From Desulfitibacter sp. BRH_c19 (GTDB lineage Bacteria > Bacillota > DSM-16504 > Desulfitibacterales > Desulfitibacteraceae), in assembly GCA_001515945.1 (NCBI GenBank), contig LOER01000037.1:1-47602 (forward strand): a stretch of DNA of 47,602 bases, in the 5' to 3' direction. The translations under genes and the position numbers were made by a program. The notes beneath the pieces were generated by a model. The model saw only the letters and a program-made list of their open reading frames with translations, ran no database searches and had not been told where the DNA came from. How positions within the stretch are numbered: the stretch's first letter is position 1; each line of letters begins with the position of its first letter. This document shows, in pieces, positions 28,933 through 38,023 of the stretch.

Positions 28933-30222
28933 ATGATGTTAGAATATATTACTAATCTACTGATGGATATTGGAATAAGCTCAACTATAGCTGGATACTT
29001 TACTAACGGGATATTGATCCTCTTTATTTTGTTATTGAGTGTATTGGGGAATTTCATCGCTAAGAAGATTGTTTTGAGGGTAATGACCCATTATATTACA
29101 AACAATCAGATAAAATGGGACAATATTATGCTGGAAAGGAAGGTATTCGAAAGACTTTCTCATATAGTGCCAGCTCTCATTATTTTTTCCTTTGCCCAAT
29201 TTTTTCCGAGCTTACAGATATGGATACAAAGGTTTGCGGCTGCCTATATTATTATAGTAGGAATATTTGTTACTAGTGCTTTTTTAAACGCCGTGGAGGA
29301 TATCTATAGATGCTATGAAGTATCCAAAACTAAGCCAATAAAGAGCTATATTCAGGTCATCAAAATTATTGTATATATTATAGGCGGCATCCTAATTATA
29401 GGTAATATGATTGGTGAAAGCCCCTTTGTTCTTCTAGGTGGCATAGGAGCCTTGTCGGCTGTTTTAATATTAGTATTTAAAGATTCTATTCTTGGACTGG
29501 TTGCCAGCATACAGCTGTCTGCAAATGACATGGTTCGCATCGGTGATTGGATAGAAATGCCAAAGTATGGAGCCGATGGAGATGTAAAAGACATTACCTT
29601 AAACATTGTTAAAGTGGAGAATTTTGATAGAACAATCACAACTATCCCTACCTACGCTTTAATATCGGACTCTTTTAAAAACTGGAGAGGCATGCAGGAT
29701 TCTGGGGGTAGGAGAATTAAGCGTTCTATATTTATAGATACAAATAGTATAGCCTTTTGCACAGAGGAAATGATTGAGAGATTTAAAAAGATTCTTTACC
29801 TGTCTGAATATATAACAACTAAGCAAAGAGAAATAGAGGAGTATAATCAAAAGCTTAATGTAGATATTGTTGACTTAATTAATGGCAGACGACTTACCAA
29901 CATTGGTACATTTAGAATATATATTGAGCAGTATTTAAAAAACCATCCCAAAATTCATAAGGAAATGATCCAAATGGTTAGGCAACTGGCACCTGGGGAA
30001 CATGGTCTTCCAATAGAGGTCTATGTATTTACCAATGATACTGACTGGATTAATTATGAAAACATACAATCAGATATTTTTGATCATATACTAGCAGTAT
30101 CGTCTCAATTTGGATTAAGGGTATTCCAAAACCCAACCGGATATGATATGAGGGCTGGGTTAGGTGCTCGTGAAACTGATAAAACACACAAAAATATACA
30201 GAATAAACCAGATAACAGTTGA
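28933..30222 (+). CDS. MscS-family mechanosensitive ion channel (YbdG-like)
   Basis: 429 aa from the ATG at 28933 (GGGGGAT upstream); a TTG at 28921 overlaps that SD. About five membrane segments (about 15-170) come before the pore helix and beta domain: GGIGALSAVLILVFKDSILGL, then VRIGDWIEMPKYGADGDV, which is the MscS signature. The cytoplasmic insert around NWRGM and the C-terminal alpha/beta domain match the larger YbdG branch. These channels release solutes on hypo-osmotic shock. It may be linked in role to the predicted beta-glutamate synthesis at 36773. Confidence 0.9.
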   Translation: MMLEYITNLLMDIGISSTIAGYFTNGILILFILLLSVLGNFIAKKIVLRVMTHYITNNQIKWDNIMLERKVFERLSHIVPALIIFSFAQFFPSLQIWIQRFAAAYIIIVGIFVTSAFLNAVEDIYRCYEVSKTKPIKSYIQVIKIIVYIIGGILIIGNMIGESPFVLLGGIGALSAVLILVFKDSILGLVASIQLSANDMVRIGDWIEMPKYGADGDVKDITLNIVKVENFDRTITTIPTYALISDSFKNWRGMQDSGGRRIKRSIFIDTNSIAFCTEEMIERFKKILYLSEYITTKQREIEEYNQKLNVDIVDLINGRRLTNIGTFRIYIEQYLKNHPKIHKEMIQMVRQLAPGEHGLPIEVYVFTNDTDWINYENIQSDIFDHILAVSSQFGLRVFQNPTGYDMRAGLGARETDKTHKNIQNKPDNS

Positions 30223-30298
30223 CTTTTTATCTAGGGTGGGGTAGTATTGTACATGTTGTTATAGATTAAAACTAACTATATATCAAAATAGTCTGGTG

Positions 30299-30336
30299 AG
30301 GGCATTTCATTAACAATTTGAGATGTCCTTTTATAA
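30299..30336 (+). terminator. Probable terminator after the mechanosensitive channel gene
   Basis: GGGCAT(T)TCA pairs with TGA(G)ATGTCC, one G.U, followed by TTTTATAA. The rest of 30223-30512 holds only the next promoter. Confidence 0.65.
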
Positions 30337-30459
30337 TTAAAAGAGTCAATATGTTATAAATAGACAATTTACAGAGCATTCTATAAACAGAGTATAAGCT
30401 TAATGTGTTTTCTATCTGTGAAGTTTAGTTAATTATAGAGGTAAGTTAGCGGATGCTAT

Positions 30460-30488
30460 TTGATGGTTAGTTTTAGGTATAGTATAAA
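30460..30488 (+). promoter_or_regulatory. Promoter of the DEAD-box helicase gene
   Basis: -35 TTGATG (30460-30465), 17-base spacer, -10 TATAAA (30483-30488), 25 bases before the start codon. Confidence 0.6.
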
Positions 30489-30512
30489 AAATAATAAGGG
30501 GTTATGTAAAAT

Positions 30513-31928
30513 ATGCCAACATTTCAAGAAATGGGACTTAGCCGCCCCCTAATTCAGGCTACAACAAATATGGGTTTTGAGGAAGCTACTCCAATACAAG
30601 AGATAGCTATTCCTGTTGTAATGGCAGGAAGAGATGTAATCGGTCAAGCCCAGACAGGAACAGGCAAAACAGCAGCGTTTGGTATTCCTCTAATAGAGAA
30701 AATAATTGTTGGGTCTGGGAAAACTCAAGGAATTATCATTACACCAACAAGAGAACTTGCGATACAGGTTGCTGAGGAATTAAATAGAATAGGCCAGTTT
30801 AAGGGCGTTCGTTCTCTGCCAATTTATGGAGGACAAGATATAAACCGCCAAATAAGGGCTCTTAAGAATGGACCGCAAATCATCGTTGGAACACCTGGTC
30901 GTTTAATGGATCATATGCGAAGAAGGACAGTCAAACTCAATAGTATAGAAATGGTTGTTCTTGATGAAGCTGACGAGATGTTAAATATGGGTTTCTTAGA
31001 GGATATAGAGACTATTCTCAAAGAAATTCCCCAGGAAAGGCAGACTGTGCTATTCTCAGCAACAATGCCAAGGCCGATACAGAACTTGGCTAGACGTTTT
31101 TTGAAGGATCCAGAGTTTCTAAGTGTAAAGACAAAAGAGGTTACAGTTCCTAATACTGAGCAATATTATTACGAGGTTCATGAAAAACAAAAATTTGATG
31201 TGCTTTGTAGGCTTCTAGATATTCAGTCTCCTGAACTAGCCATTATTTTTGGAAGAACTAAGAGGCGTGTTGATGAATTATTTGAGGCACTTAATAAACG
31301 TGGTTATTCTGCAGAAGCCATTCATGGCGATTTAACACAAGCCAAGCGTATGAGTGTATTACGTCATTTTAAAGAAGGAATAACAGATATATTGGTAGCC
31401 ACAGATGTTGCAGCTAGGGGCCTAGACATTAGTGGTGTTACCCATGTCTACAATTTTGATATTCCTCAAGATCCTGAAAGCTATGTACACAGAATAGGTC
31501 GTACTGGCCGCGTTGGAAGACATGGATTGGCAGTTACCTTTGTAACTCCCAGAGAAATAGGTCATTTAAGGTTGATTGAGAAATTGACTAATAAAAGAAT
31601 GGTTCGTAAACCTATACCATCAGTAAACGAGGCAATAGAAGGCCAACAACGGTTAGCTGTAGACAAAATAATGCGAGCTGTTGAAGAAGGAGAGCTATTT
31701 CCATATAAAGATCTAGCAGAGGGGTTACTCGAGGAAAATGATTCTGTAACACTATTGTCAGCAGCTTTAAAACTGTTTACAAAGGAGTCTGATACTTCCC
31801 CAATAAACCTAACAGCGGAAGCACCACTTAGACAGAAAAAGACAGATAATAAACGTGGTTATGGCCAAGGGCAGAGACGGGAGACATATGGCAATAAGAA
31901 ACATAAGCAGTCACAAAAAAGACGCTAG
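30513..31928 (+). CDS. DEAD-box ATP-dependent RNA helicase (CshA type)
   Basis: 471 aa. Motifs in order: Q motif (F-x-E..ATPIQE), [12 protein letters not shown], Ia PTRELAIQ, Ib [39 protein letters not shown]. The tail after about 430 is basic and Gly/Gln/Lys rich ([12 protein letters not shown]), typical of RNA-binding extensions in CshA-like helicases that work in RNA decay and ribosome assembly. It lacks the DbpA domain. The stop codon is 2 bases before a long copy of the dispersed repeat. Confidence 0.93.
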   Translation: MPTFQEMGLSRPLIQATTNMGFEEATPIQEIAIPVVMAGRDVIGQAQTGTGKTAAFGIPLIEKIIVGSGKTQGIIITPTRELAIQVAEELNRIGQFKGVRSLPIYGGQDINRQIRALKNGPQIIVGTPGRLMDHMRRRTVKLNSIEMVVLDEADEMLNMGFLEDIETILKEIPQERQTVLFSATMPRPIQNLARRFLKDPEFLSVKTKEVTVPNTEQYYYEVHEKQKFDVLCRLLDIQSPELAIIFGRTKRRVDELFEALNKRGYSAEAIHGDLTQAKRMSVLRHFKEGITDILVATDVAARGLDISGVTHVYNFDIPQDPESYVHRIGRTGRVGRHGLAVTFVTPREIGHLRLIEKLTNKRMVRKPIPSVNEAIEGQQRLAVDKIMRAVEEGELFPYKDLAEGLLEENDSVTLLSAALKLFTKESDTSPINLTAEAPLRQKKTDNKRGYGQGQRRETYGNKKHKQSQKRR

Positions 31929-31930
31929 AA

Positions 31931-32239
31931 GATAAACAGGATTCTTGACTTCAGGTGGAGTTTCCCACAGGATTAGTTCAACTACAGTTCAGGGAAAAAC
32001 ATCTGAACTAAGTTTCACTGAATTACTCCATCTAAAGGTTATAGAGCGAAACTTCATTTAATCAGCAGATTAAATGTTTAGCTGAGCTAATCCTTTAGGG
32101 GAAACCGTTATCCAGGGACATAGCACCGCTTGTCTCCCACTTACGACCGTAGTTCTAGCATTGTGTTTTAGCAATGCGTAGAAATACTAGTGCAAGGCTA
32201 GAAGATGGGAGTCTTAGCGGTGATAGTCATCGGATAAAA
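31931..32239 (+). repeat. Long copy A of the dispersed structured repeat
   Basis: About 309 bases, starting right after the helicase stop with GATAAACAGGATTCTT and ending GTCATCGGATAAAA; both ends match copy B (38006-38295). Shared blocks in order: TCAGGTGGAGT / ACTCCATCT arms (here with about 50 extra bases between them, which carry their own AGTTCAG/CTGAACT hairpin); GAGCGAAACTT; a stem CATTTAATC / GATTAAATG; GCTAATCCTTTAGGG; CCGTTATCCAGGGAC; then CTCCCACTT and GATGGGAGTCTT flanking the hairpin unit (32146-32193). No open reading frame. Confidence 0.9.
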
Positions 32240-32343
32240 TGTTAGCAGGAAAAGGGTACTATATTAATATGGTGCTCTTTCTTTATCAAGGCATCTGACA
32301 ACATTTACAAGCTGCGGAACAAGCTGTGGACAGGGAGATAATC
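32240..32343. other. Spacer between repeat copy A and the stable-RNA promoter
   Basis: About 100 bases with no gene or clear structure. It leads into the promoter at 32344-32372. Confidence 0.4.
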
Positions 32344-32372
32344 TTGACAAAAGAGGTGCAAGGTGTTAGTAT
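32344..32372 (+). promoter_or_regulatory. Promoter of tRNA-Ser(GGA) and SRP RNA
   Basis: -35 TTGACA (32344-32349), 17-base spacer, -10 TAGTAT (32367-32372) in the context TGTTAGTAT. The block around it, TAATCTTGACAAA and TGTTAGTAT, is shared with the rRNA promoter at 46933-46961. Confidence 0.85.
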
Positions 32373-32435
32373 TCTTAGGTAGCTTATTTGCGAAATAATG
32401 TTTTAAAAGATATAGGAATACAAGTATTTTCATCT

Positions 32436-32527
32436 GGAGAGGTGGCTGAGTCTGGCTGAAGGCGCTCGCCTGGAAAGCGGGTGTACCTTAACTGGTACCG
32501 TGGGTTCAAATCCCACCCTCTCCGCCA
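32436..32527 (+). tRNA. tRNA-Ser(GGA)
   Basis: Acceptor GGAGAGG/CCTCTCC, CCA encoded. Anticodon loop CTGGAAA gives GGA, for UCC/UCU. Long variable arm GTGTACC..GGTACC. Its codon matches the proposed UCC specifier of the serS T-box. Confidence 0.97.
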
Positions 32528-32546
32528 TCTAATTAATATGTGAGTT

Positions 32547-32820
32547 TTGACCGTGCTAGGTGGGGAGGTAGCGGTGCCCTGTACCTACAATCCGCTATAG
32601 TAGGGCTGATGCCTATCCTAGGGTTTGTTCTGTTAAGGACTGAACCTCAAAAGTGGTGCTGATAATCAAGTCCTACGCAATGGAAACTCATGAACCCCGT
32701 CAGATCCGGAAGGAAGCAGCGGTAAGTGAACATTTTCGTGTGCCGTAGGGTTGCTTGGTAGGAGCTAACTAGGAGGTTACCGCTTGGGAGCGCAATATTC
32801 GAAGATAGGTGCACGGTCTT
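32547..32820 (+). ncRNA. ffs: Signal recognition particle RNA, long Bacillota type with Alu domain
   Basis: About 274 bases. The ends pair (GACCGTGC at 32549-32556 with GCACGGTC at 32811-32818). The Alu-like start GGTGGGGAGGTAGCGGTGCC and the helix 8 signature GATCCGGAAGGAAGCAGCGG, where Ffh binds, are clear. It acts with Ffh and FtsY in co-translational targeting to the membrane. It starts only about 20 bases after tRNA-Ser(GGA), so both are probably cut from one transcript. Confidence 0.96.
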
Positions 32821-32843
32821 AAAATATTATATTCTATTTAAGC

Positions 32844-32877
32844 TAATCTTAGGTTGTAAATAACCTAAGATTTTTTA
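32844..32877 (+). terminator. Rho-independent terminator after SRP RNA
   Basis: AATCTTAGGTT pairs with AACCTAAGATT around GTAAAT, followed by TTTTATC. Confidence 0.93.
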
Positions 32878-32974
32878 TCTCCAGTCTTCTTTATCTACAA
32901 CAGTACAACTGCAATTTATGTACTGTTCTGTTATAATAGTTACTGTTAGGGATTTTACTTTGGGCGGTGATTTA

Positions 32975-34609
32975 ATGAGTTATATTGCACTTTATAGAAA
33001 ATGGAGACCACAAGATTTTAATGAGCTGTTAGGCCAAAAACATGTAAGCAGGACTTTACAAAATGCATTAGCTTCAAATAAGCTTTCTCATGCGTATTTA
33101 CTCTGTGGTCCAAGAGGTACCGGCAAAACCACTACTGCAAAAATCATTGCTAAAGCAGTTAATTGCCTAAATCCTAAAAATGGTGAACCATGCAATGAAT
33201 GTAACTCCTGTAATATAATTAACTCTGGGAATTCACTAGACGTTCTTGAAATAGATGGAGCATCAAATCGTGGTATTGATGAGATACGTGATTTAAGAGA
33301 AAAGGTTAACTTAGCTCCTGCTCAAGGTAAATATAAGGTTTATATTATTGATGAAGTGCATATGTTAACTACTGAAGCATTTAATGCATTGCTAAAAACT
33401 CTAGAAGAACCCCCAAAATGTGTAATCTTTATTTTGGCTACAACAGAACCCCATAAGATGCCAGCAACAATTCTATCAAGATGTCAGCGTTTTGACTTTC
33501 GTAGACTTGACCCAGGAACAATTGTTCTACACTTAGAGGATATATGTAAAAAAAGCAGTATTGACTATGATGAGGAAGGATTAACAGTTATTGCTCGTTT
33601 AGCCCAGGGTGGCATGAGAGATGCCCTCAGTTTAATGGATCAATGCCTTTCCTATGGCGATCAAAAGCTAACATTAAAGCAAATCAATGAATCTTTGGGA
33701 ATTGTAGCTACAGATTATGTTGCTGATATAGTTGATTTATTGATTTCTAGTCAGATTAAACAGTTGATAACTAAGGTGAATACAATAGTAGATGAAGGTA
33801 AGGATATTCGGCAGTTCACCAGTCAACTCCTTGACTACTTTAGGGATCTATTAATATACAAGACATGTGGTGAGAGCCTTCTTGTTTATAGTATAGATGA
33901 CAAGAAAGAGTTTTTTTTGAAGCATCCTCAAGTCAGTGTTAATCAGTTAGAGTATGCAACTGATTGTATTAACAAAGTAGAAACAGAAATGAGATGGAGT
34001 AATAATCCTAGACTTCTTTTGGAGATGGCCTTTTTTAAAATTATTTTCCAAGAAGAAAGCGCAATGACCTCTGTGTTAGAAAGAATAAGTCTTCTAGAGG
34101 CTGAAATACAAAAGCTAAAGGATAATAATCAGATTACTACTGCGCAAACTATTCAAATAAAGCAGGAAAAAAGTAAAATCGTTCAGCATCCAAAGGTTCA
34201 TGAAAAGGAAGAAGTAGATACATCAAAAGTGCCAAAGGACGAAAGCATTGGTAAAAATAGTGTAGATTTAACTTTGATAAGAGACAATTGGAGCAAAGTG
34301 CTGGATATTGTTAAAAAGAATAAAATTACCACCCACGCATTTTTATTGGAGGGTACACCAGTTCATTATGAGGAAGGATGTCTTGTAATCCAATTCCATA
34401 CTAGCCATTCTTTTCATAAAGAAAAAATTGAGCAGGAAGAAAACAAACAAATAATTGAAGATGCATTAGCTTATTTACTTAAAAATAGGGTTAAAATAAA
34501 ATGTGTTATAGGTTCTGGACAAGATAAAGAAAAAGGAAAACCTGAGAATGATTTACTGGAAGAGGCCATCAAAATTTTTGGTGGTAATGTTATAGAAATA
34601 AAAGATTAA
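32975..34609 (+). CDS. dnaX: DNA polymerase III subunits gamma and tau
   Basis: 544 aa from the ATG at 32975 (GGGCGGTGAT upstream), which gives the standard opening MSYIALYRKWRPQDF; the frame is open upstream without an SD. AAA+ clamp loader: Walker A GPRGTGKTTTAK, zinc module C-x8-C-x2-C-x2-C (CLNPKNGEPCNECNSC), Walker B IIDEVHML, sensor 1 ATTEPHK. The C-terminal third is the tau-like region. I saw no convincing A-rich slip site with a downstream hairpin, so a separate gamma form is not predicted. The usual ebfC-recR genes follow. Confidence 0.97.
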   Translation: MSYIALYRKWRPQDFNELLGQKHVSRTLQNALASNKLSHAYLLCGPRGTGKTTTAKIIAKAVNCLNPKNGEPCNECNSCNIINSGNSLDVLEIDGASNRGIDEIRDLREKVNLAPAQGKYKVYIIDEVHMLTTEAFNALLKTLEEPPKCVIFILATTEPHKMPATILSRCQRFDFRRLDPGTIVLHLEDICKKSSIDYDEEGLTVIARLAQGGMRDALSLMDQCLSYGDQKLTLKQINESLGIVATDYVADIVDLLISSQIKQLITKVNTIVDEGKDIRQFTSQLLDYFRDLLIYKTCGESLLVYSIDDKKEFFLKHPQVSVNQLEYATDCINKVETEMRWSNNPRLLLEMAFFKIIFQEESAMTSVLERISLLEAEIQKLKDNNQITTAQTIQIKQEKSKIVQHPKVHEKEEVDTSKVPKDESIGKNSVDLTLIRDNWSKVLDIVKKNKITTHAFLLEGTPVHYEEGCLVIQFHTSHSFHKEKIEQEENKQIIEDALAYLLKNRVKIKCVIGSGQDKEKGKPENDLLEEAIKIFGGNVIEIKD

Positions 34610-34633
34610 GGAAATCTAAGGAGGAATTTTACT

Positions 34634-34951
34634 ATGGGTATGGCAAATATGGGTAAAATGATGAAACAGGTTCAAAAGATGCAGGCAGACATGAAGAAAA
34701 TGCAAGCAGAAATGGAAACAAGAACCCTTGAAGCAACAGCTGGTGGTGGAGCTGTAAAGGTTATTGCAAATGGTAAGCAGGAAATACTGTCAATAGTTAT
34801 TTCCCCAGAGGCTGTTGATCCTGAAGATGTTGAAATGCTACAGGATATGATTTTAGCTGCTGTTAATGAGGCTTTACAAAAGACTCAGGAAATGATGCAG
34901 GAAGAAATGCAAAAGATAACTGGTGGTCTAAGTATTCCAGGTGTGTTTTAG
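34634..34951 (+). CDS. ebfC: Nucleoid-associated protein YbaB/EbfC
   Basis: 105 aa. It is a small DNA-binding protein of the dnaX-ebfC-recR cluster. The N-terminal helix is very Met/Lys/Gln rich ([19 protein letters not shown]), as in the family, followed by the strand segment [20 protein letters not shown] and the helix that completes the tweezer-like dimer. AAGGAGG sits before the ATG, and recR starts 11 bases after the stop. Confidence 0.97.
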   Translation: MGMANMGKMMKQVQKMQADMKKMQAEMETRTLEATAGGGAVKVIANGKQEILSIVISPEAVDPEDVEMLQDMILAAVNEALQKTQEMMQEEMQKITGGLSIPGVF

Positions 34952-34962
34952 GAGTTGAGAAA

Positions 34963-35571
34963 TTGTTTGATTTCGCAAAGCCGGTAACAAAACTAATTAA
35001 AGAACTAAATAAGCTTCCAGGAATTGGTCCAAAAACAGCACAGCGGTTAGCTTTTCACATTTTGGACTATAGTGAAAAGGAAGTCCAAGGTTTGACTGAA
35101 GCAATATTGGAAGCCAAACACTCTATCAAGCTGTGCTCTAAATGTTGCAATTTAACAGATATTGACCCATGTATGACATGTGTTGATGAAAATAGAGATC
35201 AAGAAATTATTTGTGTAGTTGAAGATGCCAGAGATGTTGCAGCGCTGGAAAGAACCCGAGAGTATAAGGGTTTATATCATGTTTTGCATGGTGTTATTTC
35301 ACCTATGGATAACGTAGGTCCAGAAAAGTTAAGAATAAAGGAATTATTGCAGAGAATAGGAAACAATCAAGTTAAAGAAATAGTAATGGCTACCAACCTT
35401 ACTGTTGAAGGAGAAGCAACTGCAATGTATATTGCGCGATTAATAAATCCATTTGGAATAAAAGTAACACGAATAGCTCACGGGATACCAGTAGGAGGGG
35501 ACCTTGAATATGCAGATGAGGTCACACTTGCAAGAGCTTTCGAAGGAAGAAGAAGTATGACATCAGTATAA
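34963..35571 (+). CDS. recR: Recombination protein RecR
   Basis: 202 aa. RecR works with RecF and RecO at DNA gaps. Features in order: helix-hairpin-helix [15 protein letters not shown], zinc finger C-x2-C...C-x2-C (CSKCC..CMTC), TOPRIM domain starting ICVVEDARD, and the C-terminal Walker-like segment. The start is TTG at 34963 with TAGGAG upstream, overlapping the end of ebfC control. A 15-bp hairpin ends the operon. Confidence 0.97.
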   Translation: MFDFAKPVTKLIKELNKLPGIGPKTAQRLAFHILDYSEKEVQGLTEAILEAKHSIKLCSKCCNLTDIDPCMTCVDENRDQEIICVVEDARDVAALERTREYKGLYHVLHGVISPMDNVGPEKLRIKELLQRIGNNQVKEIVMATNLTVEGEATAMYIARLINPFGIKVTRIAHGIPVGGDLEYADEVTLARAFEGRRSMTSV

Positions 35572-35576
35572 AAATA

Positions 35577-35612
35577 GTCCCTAAACTTAAAATTCAGTTT
35601 AAGTTTAGGGAC
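35577..35612 (+). terminator. Terminator-like hairpin after recR
   Basis: Perfect 15-bp stem GTCCCTAAACTTAAA / TTTAAGTTTAGGGAC. The following sequence (CTCCTATC) has only a weak T content. Confidence 0.65.
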
Positions 35613-35858
35613 CTCCTATCACTTTAAAGCATATGCTGTTTTAAGAAAAAACATAAAAAATAAAAAAATTATAAATCTTTGCAGGAATTACCTTGAAAAG
35701 GTGTAATATTATTATAAGAGAAAAATACAAACATTAACCGAAGAAACAGTTTCAGATATATGTTTCTTTTTAAAAAGCCAAGCGTGCAGGAATTATTGCA
35801 TGAATTATCATATTTCGGCGAAGGAACTGCATATATCTATGGAGAGTGACAATTAAAT
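35613..35858. other. Regulatory gap before the RpiR-type regulator
   Basis: About 245 bases, AT-rich. A 10-base direct repeat GCAGGAATTA occurs at 35681-35690 and 35786-35795. A plausible but unproven promoter core is near 35693-35715. Whether the direct repeat is an operator for the RpiR-type regulator is open. Confidence 0.4.
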
Positions 35859-36767
35859 ATGATAGATTCTCATTTAAAACAGAAGATTAAAAATCAATTT
35901 CATAAGTTATCTGCAACCCATAAGCTGCTAGCGGAATACTTGCTTGAAAACTATGAAGAGGCCGCATTTTTAACGGCTTCACGTTTAGGTACTATAGTAG
36001 GCACTAGTGAGTCTACTGTTATTAGATTTGCATCCACCATAGGATATCAAGGATATCCTGAATTACAAGAAGCCATGCAGGATATGGTTCGACATAAGCT
36101 AAGCACCACAACTCGACTAAGAGAAACAAGTGATTCGGCAAAGGATACCCAGGTTTTGCCTGAGCTATTTCTTGGTGATATGGAAAATCTGAAGAAAACA
36201 TTTCAGGAAATTTCTGTAGAGGCATTTGAAGAAACGGTCGAGGAAATAAGTGATGCTTCAACAATTTATATCCTTGGACTGAGGAGTGCTCATTGTTTGG
36301 CGTTATTTCTAGGTTTTTATCTTGAGATGATAGGGAAAAAGGTAAAGGTAGTCCCGTCAGGAGTAAGTAGTATATATGAGCAACTGTCAGTAGTCAGAAA
36401 TACTGATTTAGTCATTGGAATAAGCTTTCCAAGATACACCCGACAAACAATTGATGGTGTCGAGTATGCTAAAAAGCTTGGTGCAAAGGTAGTTGTTATT
36501 ACTGATACTGTAGTATCTCCATTAGCGCAATGGGCAGATATTACTCTAACGAGTCAAAGTAACATAGGTTCCTTTATCGAGTCCTTTGCGGCTCCACTAA
36601 GTTTAATAAATGCCCTGGTAACTGCAGTAGGCCGAAAACAAAGAGACCAGACATTAGACATACTTGAAAAACAAGAGGTTATCTGGGAGAGATGTAATAT
36701 TTTTTATGTTTCAGAAAAAGATAGTGTAAAAAAGAAACAACAAAAGGAAAAACTAAATGAGAGGTGA
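35859..36767 (+). CDS. RpiR/MurR-family transcriptional regulator (HTH + SIS)
   Basis: 302 aa. The N-terminal HTH_6 domain is clear (ASRLGTIVGTSESTVIRFASTIGYQGYPEL, about 40-69). A SIS (sugar isomerase) domain follows at about 125-265 (IYILGLRSAHCLA, VIGISFPRYTRQT, VVVITDT). SIS domains in this family usually sense phosphosugars. Here the stop codon lies just before the aminomutase start, and the two share one transcript. So it probably controls amino-acid or osmolyte metabolism; the effector is unknown. The C-terminus is lysine-rich (KKKQQKEKLNER). Confidence 0.92.
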   Translation: MIDSHLKQKIKNQFHKLSATHKLLAEYLLENYEEAAFLTASRLGTIVGTSESTVIRFASTIGYQGYPELQEAMQDMVRHKLSTTTRLRETSDSAKDTQVLPELFLGDMENLKKTFQEISVEAFEETVEEISDASTIYILGLRSAHCLALFLGFYLEMIGKKVKVVPSGVSSIYEQLSVVRNTDLVIGISFPRYTRQTIDGVEYAKKLGAKVVVITDTVVSPLAQWADITLTSQSNIGSFIESFAAPLSLINALVTAVGRKQRDQTLDILEKQEVIWERCNIFYVSEKDSVKKKQQKEKLNER

Positions 36768-36772
36768 TTTTT

Positions 36773-38023
36773 GTGAAAGAAAAAGACAAGAGGGAGCAAG
36801 CTATAGAAAGGGCTAGTGAACTTGAAGAACGCATAAAGCCTTATTTGGATGCCAAAGACAAAATTACTACAGGATTTGACTTACAGGAACGGTCCCAAAA
36901 AATGAAAGCAAAAATCTTAGAATATTTCAATGCTACTGAAGAGCAGTGGAATGATTGGCATTGGCAGATAAAGAACAGAATAGGTGATGTTGATAAACTT
37001 GTAAAATTTGTTGAAATTGATGATGAGCAAAAGCAAGTTATTAAACAAATAGAAAAAGACTATAGATGGTCAATATCGCCATATTATCTAAGCATATTAG
37101 ATCCAAACGACCCTGCTTGCCCCATATGGATGCAAGCAATACCTAGTGCTCATGAATTAAATGATCCATATGGGAAAGAAGATCCCATGGCAGAAGAATA
37201 CACATCTCCAGCTCCACGTATTACCAGGAGATATCCTGATAGACTGATAATTAATGTTACTAATCAATGTGCGATGTTTTGCAGACACTGCCAAAGAAGA
37301 AGAAATATTGGAGAGACTGATGCACCTGCTCCACAAAGTGATATTCAAGCTGCTATAGATTACATTAGAGCTAATCCAGAGATAAGGGATGTACTTATTA
37401 CAGGGGGGGACCCATTAACCTTATCTGATGAAAACCTGGAATGGATCATATCAGAAATTAGAAGTATTCCTACAGTAGAAATAATTCGTCTTGGAAGCAG
37501 AACTTTGGTTACATGTCCACAAAGAGTAACTCAGGAATTATGCGATATGCTAGAAAAGTATCACCCGATATATATTAATACCCATTTTAATCACCCTAAA
37601 GAGGTTACCCCTGAAGCTTTAAAGGCTACTAGAAGGTTAGCTAAAGCAGGAATTCCCTTAGGAAATCAAGCAGTCTTGTTAAAAGGTATTAATAACGATC
37701 CTCATGTTATGAAAAAACTCAACCATGAGTTGCTAAAAATTCATGTTAAACCCTACTATATTTTCCATGCAAAATCAGTTAAAGGTACTACTCATTTTGT
37801 AACTCGAGTTGAGGATGGATTGGATATAATGGAGCAACTAAGAGGTTATACTTCAGGGTTGGCAATCCCCTGGTATATCATTAATGCACCTGAAGGTCAT
37901 GGAAAGACTCCTATAATCCCTCAGTATTTAATACAACACGGCAAGGATCATGTTTTAATAAGAAACTGGGAAGGCAAGACTTATAAATACCCAAATGGCT
38001 ATCCCGATAAACAGGATTCTTAA
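36773..38023 (+). CDS. eam: Radical SAM aminomutase, predicted glutamate 2,3-aminomutase
   Basis: 416 aa from GTG at 36773 (GGTGA six bases upstream). It is a radical SAM PLP enzyme of the KamA family with the cluster motif C166-x3-C170-x2-C173. The PLP lysine is K378 in EGHGK. The two aspartates that bind the side-chain amine in lysine 2,3-aminomutase (D293, D330) align with K334 (FHAK) and N371 (IINAP). Lys and Asn at these positions mark glutamate 2,3-aminomutase in the published comparison. So it should make beta-glutamate, a known osmolyte. The last codons (DKQDS) and the stop lie inside a dispersed repeat. Confidence 0.88.
   Translation: MKEKDKREQAIERASELEERIKPYLDAKDKITTGFDLQERSQKMKAKILEYFNATEEQWNDWHWQIKNRIGDVDKLVKFVEIDDEQKQVIKQIEKDYRWSISPYYLSILDPNDPACPIWMQAIPSAHELNDPYGKEDPMAEEYTSPAPRITRRYPDRLIINVTNQCAMFCRHCQRRRNIGETDAPAPQSDIQAAIDYIRANPEIRDVLITGGDPLTLSDENLEWIISEIRSIPTVEIIRLGSRTLVTCPQRVTQELCDMLEKYHPIYINTHFNHPKEVTPEALKATRRLAKAGIPLGNQAVLLKGINNDPHVMKKLNHELLKIHVKPYYIFHAKSVKGTTHFVTRVEDGLDIMEQLRGYTSGLAIPWYIINAPEGHGKTPIIPQYLIQHGKDHVLIRNWEGKTYKYPNGYPDKQDS

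Noticed and set aside
32975-34609. Programmed frameshift in dnaX giving a gamma form
   Set aside because: No strong slip site with a downstream hairpin was seen at the expected place.
36773-38023. Lysine 2,3-aminomutase
   Set aside because: The two lysine-binding aspartates are replaced by Lys334 and Asn371, and no ablB or lysine-fermentation genes are near.
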